Below are positions 60,957-64,000 of a stretch of DNA of 64,000 nt, piece after piece; position 1 is the stretch's first letter; each line of letters begins with the position of its first letter. The stretch is taken from positions 124,001-188,000 of the forward strand of contig CALWMN010000004.1 of NCBI GenBank assembly GCA_944381935.1, written 5' to 3'. Both the position numbers and the translations under genes were made by a program. The notes beneath the pieces were generated by a model. The model saw nothing but the letters and a program-made list of their open reading frames with translations, did no database searches and had not been told where the DNA came from. This DNA comes from an uncultured Mediterraneibacter sp. (GTDB lineage: Bacteria; Bacillota; Clostridia; Lachnospirales; Lachnospiraceae).

Positions 60957-61598
60957 TTATCCGAGTATCTCGACGATTGCGTTAAATACCTCGTCAATAT
61001 CAACTGTACCGTCGACTTCTCTTAAGATACCTGCTTCTGTATAATAATCAATCAGCGGCTGTGTCTGGTCATGATATACGCCAAGCCTTTTCTGGACTGT
61101 CTCAGGCTTATCATCGTCTCTGAGAATCAGCTCCCCTCCGCACTTATCGCAGACGCCTTCTTTTCTGGTCGGAGCATATGTTATATGATAGGTTGCCCCG
61201 CAGTCCACACAGGCTCTTCTTCCTGACATACGGTTCACGATATTCTCGTCGGGGACCTCTACATTGATGGCATAATCCATCTTTTCCCCCATTTTTGCAA
61301 GCGCCTTGTCAAGCGCCTCTGCCTGGGGAATGGTGCGCGGGAATCCATCCAGCACATATCCGTTTTTGCAGTCATCCTGGTTTACCCGGTCAACGACCAG
61401 GTCAACGACCAGGTCATCGGGAACGAGAAGCCCCTGGTCCATGAATGTCTTTGCCTTTTTCCCAAGCTCGGTTCCATTCTTTATGTTGGCTCTGAAGATA
61501 TCGCCTGTGGAAATATGGGGAATTGCATATTTCTCTGCAATTTTCTTCGCCTGGGTTCCTTTTCCGGCTCCGGGTGCTCCCAGCATAATAATCTTCAT
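60957..61598 (-). CDS. adk: adenylate kinase
   Basis: 213 residues from the ATG at 61598 (GGAGG in AGAAGGAGGTTATCAT upstream). P-loop [10 protein letters not shown] (7-16), [13 protein letters not shown] near 84, and a LID domain with zinc-type cysteines CVDCGATYH and CDKCGGEL. It interconverts AMP, ADP and ATP. A 12-base tandem copy in the DNA near 61388-61411 encodes the normal alternating LVVD sequence and adds no residues. Position after secY is standard. Confidence 0.97.
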   Translation of the reverse strand: MKIIMLGAPGAGKGTQAKKIAEKYAIPHISTGDIFRANIKNGTELGKKAKTFMDQGLLVPDDLVVDLVVDRVNQDDCKNGYVLDGFPRTIPQAEALDKALAKMGEKMDYAINVEVPDENIVNRMSGRRACVDCGATYHITYAPTRKEGVCDKCGGELILRDDDKPETVQKRLGVYHDQTQPLIDYYTEAGILREVDGTVDIDEVFNAIVEILG

Positions 61599-61677
61599 AT
61601 GATAACCTCCTTCTGATTGATTTATCGTCAAGGCATGGCGGCCCTGATTTCATACGCTATACAATGGCTTCCTTAAC

Positions 61678-61735
61678 AACACATTTAACCCGCTAGGTTT
61701 TATCTGTCCGGATAAAACAGGGCGAGCTAAATGTT
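61678..61735 (-). other. long imperfect hairpin between secY and adk
   Basis: GTTTTATC (61697-61704) and GATAAAAC (61711-61718) form the apical stem; ACATTTA (61681-61687) and TAAATGT (61728-61734) extend it after internal loops. It starts immediately after the secY stop. No terminator T-run follows, so an RNA processing or attenuating role is more likely than full termination. Confidence 0.45.
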
Positions 61736-61737
61736 TT

Positions 61738-63090
61738 CTAATATCCAAGGAAACTGTTTTTCATTCCGCTTCCTTTATTGTTCAAAAATCCCGTGTAATT
61801 TCTTACAAGCATCTGCGATTCGATCTTTTTGATCGTATCAAGCACAACGCCAACGATAATGATCAGTGATGTTCCCCCAAACGAAACATTTGCTCCAAAA
61901 ACACCGTTGAAGAAATATGGAATCACCTGGACAATGATCAGACCGCATGCGCCGACAAAGATGATGTAATTCAAAATCTTCTGCAAATACTCCACTGTCG
62001 GTTTCCCCGGACGGATTCCGGGAATAAATCCGCCGTTCTTCTTCATATTGTTTGCAATCTCCAGCGGATTGAATGTAATCGACGTATAGAAATATGCAAA
62101 AAATACTGTAAGAACAATATAAACAAGAAGACCGACCGAATAGACCGGATGTTCCGGGTCACACCAGTTATTGGAATTCATTCCCGCAAGAATCTGGCTT
62201 CCGATCCCTGTTCCGTTGCCTTTTCCAAGGAACTGTGCAATCACGATAGGGGTCTGCATCAGAGAAGACGCAAAAATGACCGGAATAACTCCTGCTGTAT
62301 TTACGCGGAGCGGAATGTGTGTTGACTGACCGCCATACGTTTTTCTCCCCTGCACTTTCTTGGAATACTGCACTGCAATCTTTCTCTCACCGCTCTGAAG
62401 AATTACGACAAAGACGATCACAACAAGCAGTACCAGAAGAATGACAGCTGCCGCAAGACCCTTCTGGGCAAGGCTTTTTCCGCTAATAAACTGTGCATAC
62501 AGTGTAACAAAATCATCTGGCACACGGGAAAGAATATTGATCAGAAGTACAATGGAAATACCATTGCCCACCCCTTTTTCCGTAATCCGTTCGCCTATCC
62601 ACATAAGGAATGCGCTTCCTGCTGTCCATGTGCATACGAGGATCGCACAATTCACAAAATTGTATTCCTCAAGCAGATTCTGCCGGCCAAACCCAACGGC
62701 CATTGCTGTAGACTCGATCAGCGCAAGCCCTACCGTAACATATCTGGTAATGGCTGCAATCTTCTTTCTTCCGTCCTCCCCTTCTTTCTGCATTTCCTCA
62801 AGTTTTGGAATTGCAATCGTAAGGAGCTGCATGATAATGGAAGATGTGATATAAGGGGTAATACTCAGCGCAAAAATGGACATATTCGTAAAGGAACCGC
62901 CGGTGAATGCTTCAAAAAAATTGAATGCATCACCGGTCTGATTCTTAAAGAACTCCTGAATGAAGGTTGGATCCACGCCCGGCGCCGGGAGCTGTGATCC
63001 AAGTCTCACAACGATAAGCATCGCAAATGTATAAAGAATCCTCTTCCTTATATCCTCTATCTGAAATGCTCTACGTACTGTCTTCAGCAT
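61738..63090 (-). CDS. secY: preprotein translocase subunit SecY
   Basis: 450 residues, ten membrane helices. RLGSQLPAPGVD, the plug region FFEAFTGGSFTNMSIFALSI, GIGNGIS-like EKGVGNGISIVLLINI and GGTSLIIIVGVVLDT near the end are typical SecY. It forms the protein-conducting channel. Its ATG overlaps the rplO stop by one base. The normal spc operon position supports the call. Confidence 0.97.
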   Translation of the reverse strand: MLKTVRRAFQIEDIRKRILYTFAMLIVVRLGSQLPAPGVDPTFIQEFFKNQTGDAFNFFEAFTGGSFTNMSIFALSITPYITSSIIMQLLTIAIPKLEEMQKEGEDGRKKIAAITRYVTVGLALIESTAMAVGFGRQNLLEEYNFVNCAILVCTWTAGSAFLMWIGERITEKGVGNGISIVLLINILSRVPDDFVTLYAQFISGKSLAQKGLAAAVILLVLLVVIVFVVILQSGERKIAVQYSKKVQGRKTYGGQSTHIPLRVNTAGVIPVIFASSLMQTPIVIAQFLGKGNGTGIGSQILAGMNSNNWCDPEHPVYSVGLLVYIVLTVFFAYFYTSITFNPLEIANNMKKNGGFIPGIRPGKPTVEYLQKILNYIIFVGACGLIIVQVIPYFFNGVFGANVSFGGTSLIIIVGVVLDTIKKIESQMLVRNYTGFLNNKGSGMKNSFLGY

Positions 63091-63530
63091 TAGATCACCT
63101 CTGCTTTTCCACCAAGTGCTTCAATCTTCTCAGCAGCTTTTGCACTAAATGCATTTGCCTGAACTGTGAGCTTCTTAGTTAACTCTCCATTTCCAAGAAT
63201 TTTAACCCCGTCTCTCGGGTTTTTCACAATGCCATTTTCAATCAGTGTATCCACAGATACTGTAGCCCCGTCCTCAAATACCTCAAGGGCGCTTAAGTTG
63301 ATACCGACGATTGTCTTAGAGTTTCTATTCGTGAACCCTCTCTTCGGTATTCTTCTGTATAAAGGCATCTGACCGCCTTCAAATCCCGGTCTTGCCGCTC
63401 CGGAACGTGCTTTCTGCCCTTTATGGCCTTTGCCGGCGGTTTTGCCGTTTCCGGAACCATGTCCACGGCCTCTTCTGAAATTATCACTCTGTTTTGAACC
63501 GTCTGCCGGTCTTAAGTTTGATAAGTCCAT
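63090..63530 (-). CDS. rplO: 50S ribosomal protein L15
   Basis: 146 residues. [36 protein letters not shown] and [17 protein letters not shown] are the conserved basic segments of L15. It binds 23S rRNA late in assembly. One-base overlap with secY. Confidence 0.97.
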   Translation of the reverse strand: MDLSNLRPADGSKQSDNFRRGRGHGSGNGKTAGKGHKGQKARSGAARPGFEGGQMPLYRRIPKRGFTNRNSKTIVGINLSALEVFEDGATVSVDTLIENGIVKNPRDGVKILGNGELTKKLTVQANAFSAKAAEKIEALGGKAEVI

Positions 63531-63550
63531 GACGTTACCTCCTTATCTTT

Positions 63551-63733
63551 TTATGCCTCTTCTTCTACTTTCACCAAATGTCTGACCTGCTGTACCATAC
63601 CTCTGGTAGCCGCATTATCCGGCAATACAACTGTTTTGCCACGTTTTCTGAGACCAAGGGCCTCTACCGTTTTTCTATGCTTTGGTATGGCTCCGATTGT
63701 AGACTTTACTAACGTAATTTTTAAATTCGCCAT
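63551..63733 (-). CDS. rpmD: 50S ribosomal protein L30
   Basis: 60 residues, family length. [20 protein letters not shown] and [13 protein letters not shown] are the L30 marks. It lies between rpsE and rplO as usual in Firmicutes. Confidence 0.96.
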   Translation of the reverse strand: MANLKITLVKSTIGAIPKHRKTVEALGLRKRGKTVVLPDNAATRGMVQQVRHLVKVEEEA

Positions 63734-63748
63734 TTCAATCTTACCTCC

Positions 63749-64000
63749 TTAGCCTGTGATCTCTTCAATTGATTTGCCGCGAAGCCTTGCAACATCCTCC
63801 GGTGTCTTAACGTCTCTAAGTCCCTCAAGTGTAGCAAGAACTACGTTCTGCTTATTATTGGATCCCAGTGATTTTGTACGGATGTTCTTGATTCCTGCCA
63901 TCTCGATCACGGCACGTGCCGGACCTCCCGCAATAACACCGGTACCATCCGGAGCAGTTTTAAGCAGTACGGAAGAGCTTCCGAATTTTCCGACCACGTC
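63749..64000 (-). CDS. rpsE: 30S ribosomal protein S5, C-terminal part
   Basis: The frame continues past the window edge, so only the last 83 residues are present. [36 protein letters not shown] and [10 protein letters not shown] are the conserved C-terminal S5 segments. S5 contributes to decoding accuracy. The start lies outside the window. Confidence 0.95.
   Translation of the reverse strand, partial: DVVGKFGSSSVLLKTAPDGTGVIAGGPARAVIEMAGIKNIRTKSLGSNNKQNVVLATLEGLRDVKTPEDVARLRGKSIEEITG

Noticed and set aside
61388-61411. 12-base tandem duplication in adk as a possible insertion
   Set aside because: The encoded residues match normal adenylate kinase length and sequence, so the repeat is a coincidence of codon choice.
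1-64000. CRISPR array or insertion sequence
   Set aside because: No regularly spaced repeats and no transposase-like protein were found on either strand.

Overview
The window reads as chromosomal DNA of a low-to-moderate-GC Gram-positive anaerobe, most likely a gut clostridium of the Lachnospiraceae type. The evidence is Firmicutes-style ribosome binding sites (GGAGG), a dlt (lipoteichoic acid D-alanylation) operon, a CpsA-type LCP protein, a zinc-type adenylate kinase, a large fermentative AdhE with Rex-like operators, and the spc/alpha ribosomal operon. Nearly all genes lie on the minus strand; the exceptions are one tRNA-Arg gene and one secreted hydrolase. The genus call is inference, not proof.

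Layout. (1) 1-11.8 kb: envelope modification. A dltABCD operon ends with a small dltX and a partial GT-C type membrane protein. Upstream of dltA lie a GtrA-like flippase, a GT2 polyprenyl-phosphate glycosyltransferase and a YfhO protein, which together match the three-component lipoteichoic acid glycosylation systems of other Firmicutes, plus a 966-residue GT-C protein. (2) 12-23.4 kb: an AT-rich island. It starts with an orphan membrane protein, followed by a variable polysaccharide cassette with CDP-glucose synthesis (rfbF, rfbG), an acetolactate-synthase-like ThDP enzyme, an SDR, two acyltransferases, a GT-C protein, a GT2 and an LPG-synthase-type membrane protein. The set suggests a two-carbon-branched CDP-sugar. 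(3) 23.5-40.0 kb: the main Wzx/Wzy-type polysaccharide locus. Read from its promoter it holds an LCP ligase, a WbpM/CapD-type dehydratase, a DegT aminotransferase, GT2, the initiating sugar phosphate transferase, GT4, Wzy, GT4, two GT2, Wzx, UDP-glucose dehydrogenase and GT2. (4) 40.2-46.9 kb: tRNA-Arg(ACG), trpS, a small lipid-phosphate group (PAP2, GDPD, diacylglycerol kinase), a TetR regulator and a fused SfsA-MutY repair protein. (5) 46.9-56.0 kb: an amino-acid ABC transporter whose binding protein looks circularly permuted, uppP, a Cof-type HAD phosphatase, a coiled-coil/SleB cell-wall hydrolase, an APH-like kinase and adhE. (6) 56.2-64 kb: a decayed PKTGD surface-protein tail, then rplQ, rpoA, rpsD, rpsK, rpsM, rpmJ, infA, adk, secY, rplO, rpmD and a partial rpsE. 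map is absent between adk and infA, and a 607-bp spacer separates rpmJ from rpsM.

How it fits together. Most of the window builds or decorates the cell envelope. UppP recycles undecaprenyl phosphate, the PGT/GT/Wzx/Wzy set assembles a polysaccharide on it, the LCP protein attaches the product to peptidoglycan, the Dlt and GtrA/GT2/YfhO sets modify teichoic acid, and GDPD/Dgk/PAP2 may handle the glycerolipid by-products. The most unusual items are the permuted binding protein, the SfsA-MutY fusion, the branched CDP-sugar module and the coupling of teichoic acid glycosylation with D-alanylation.
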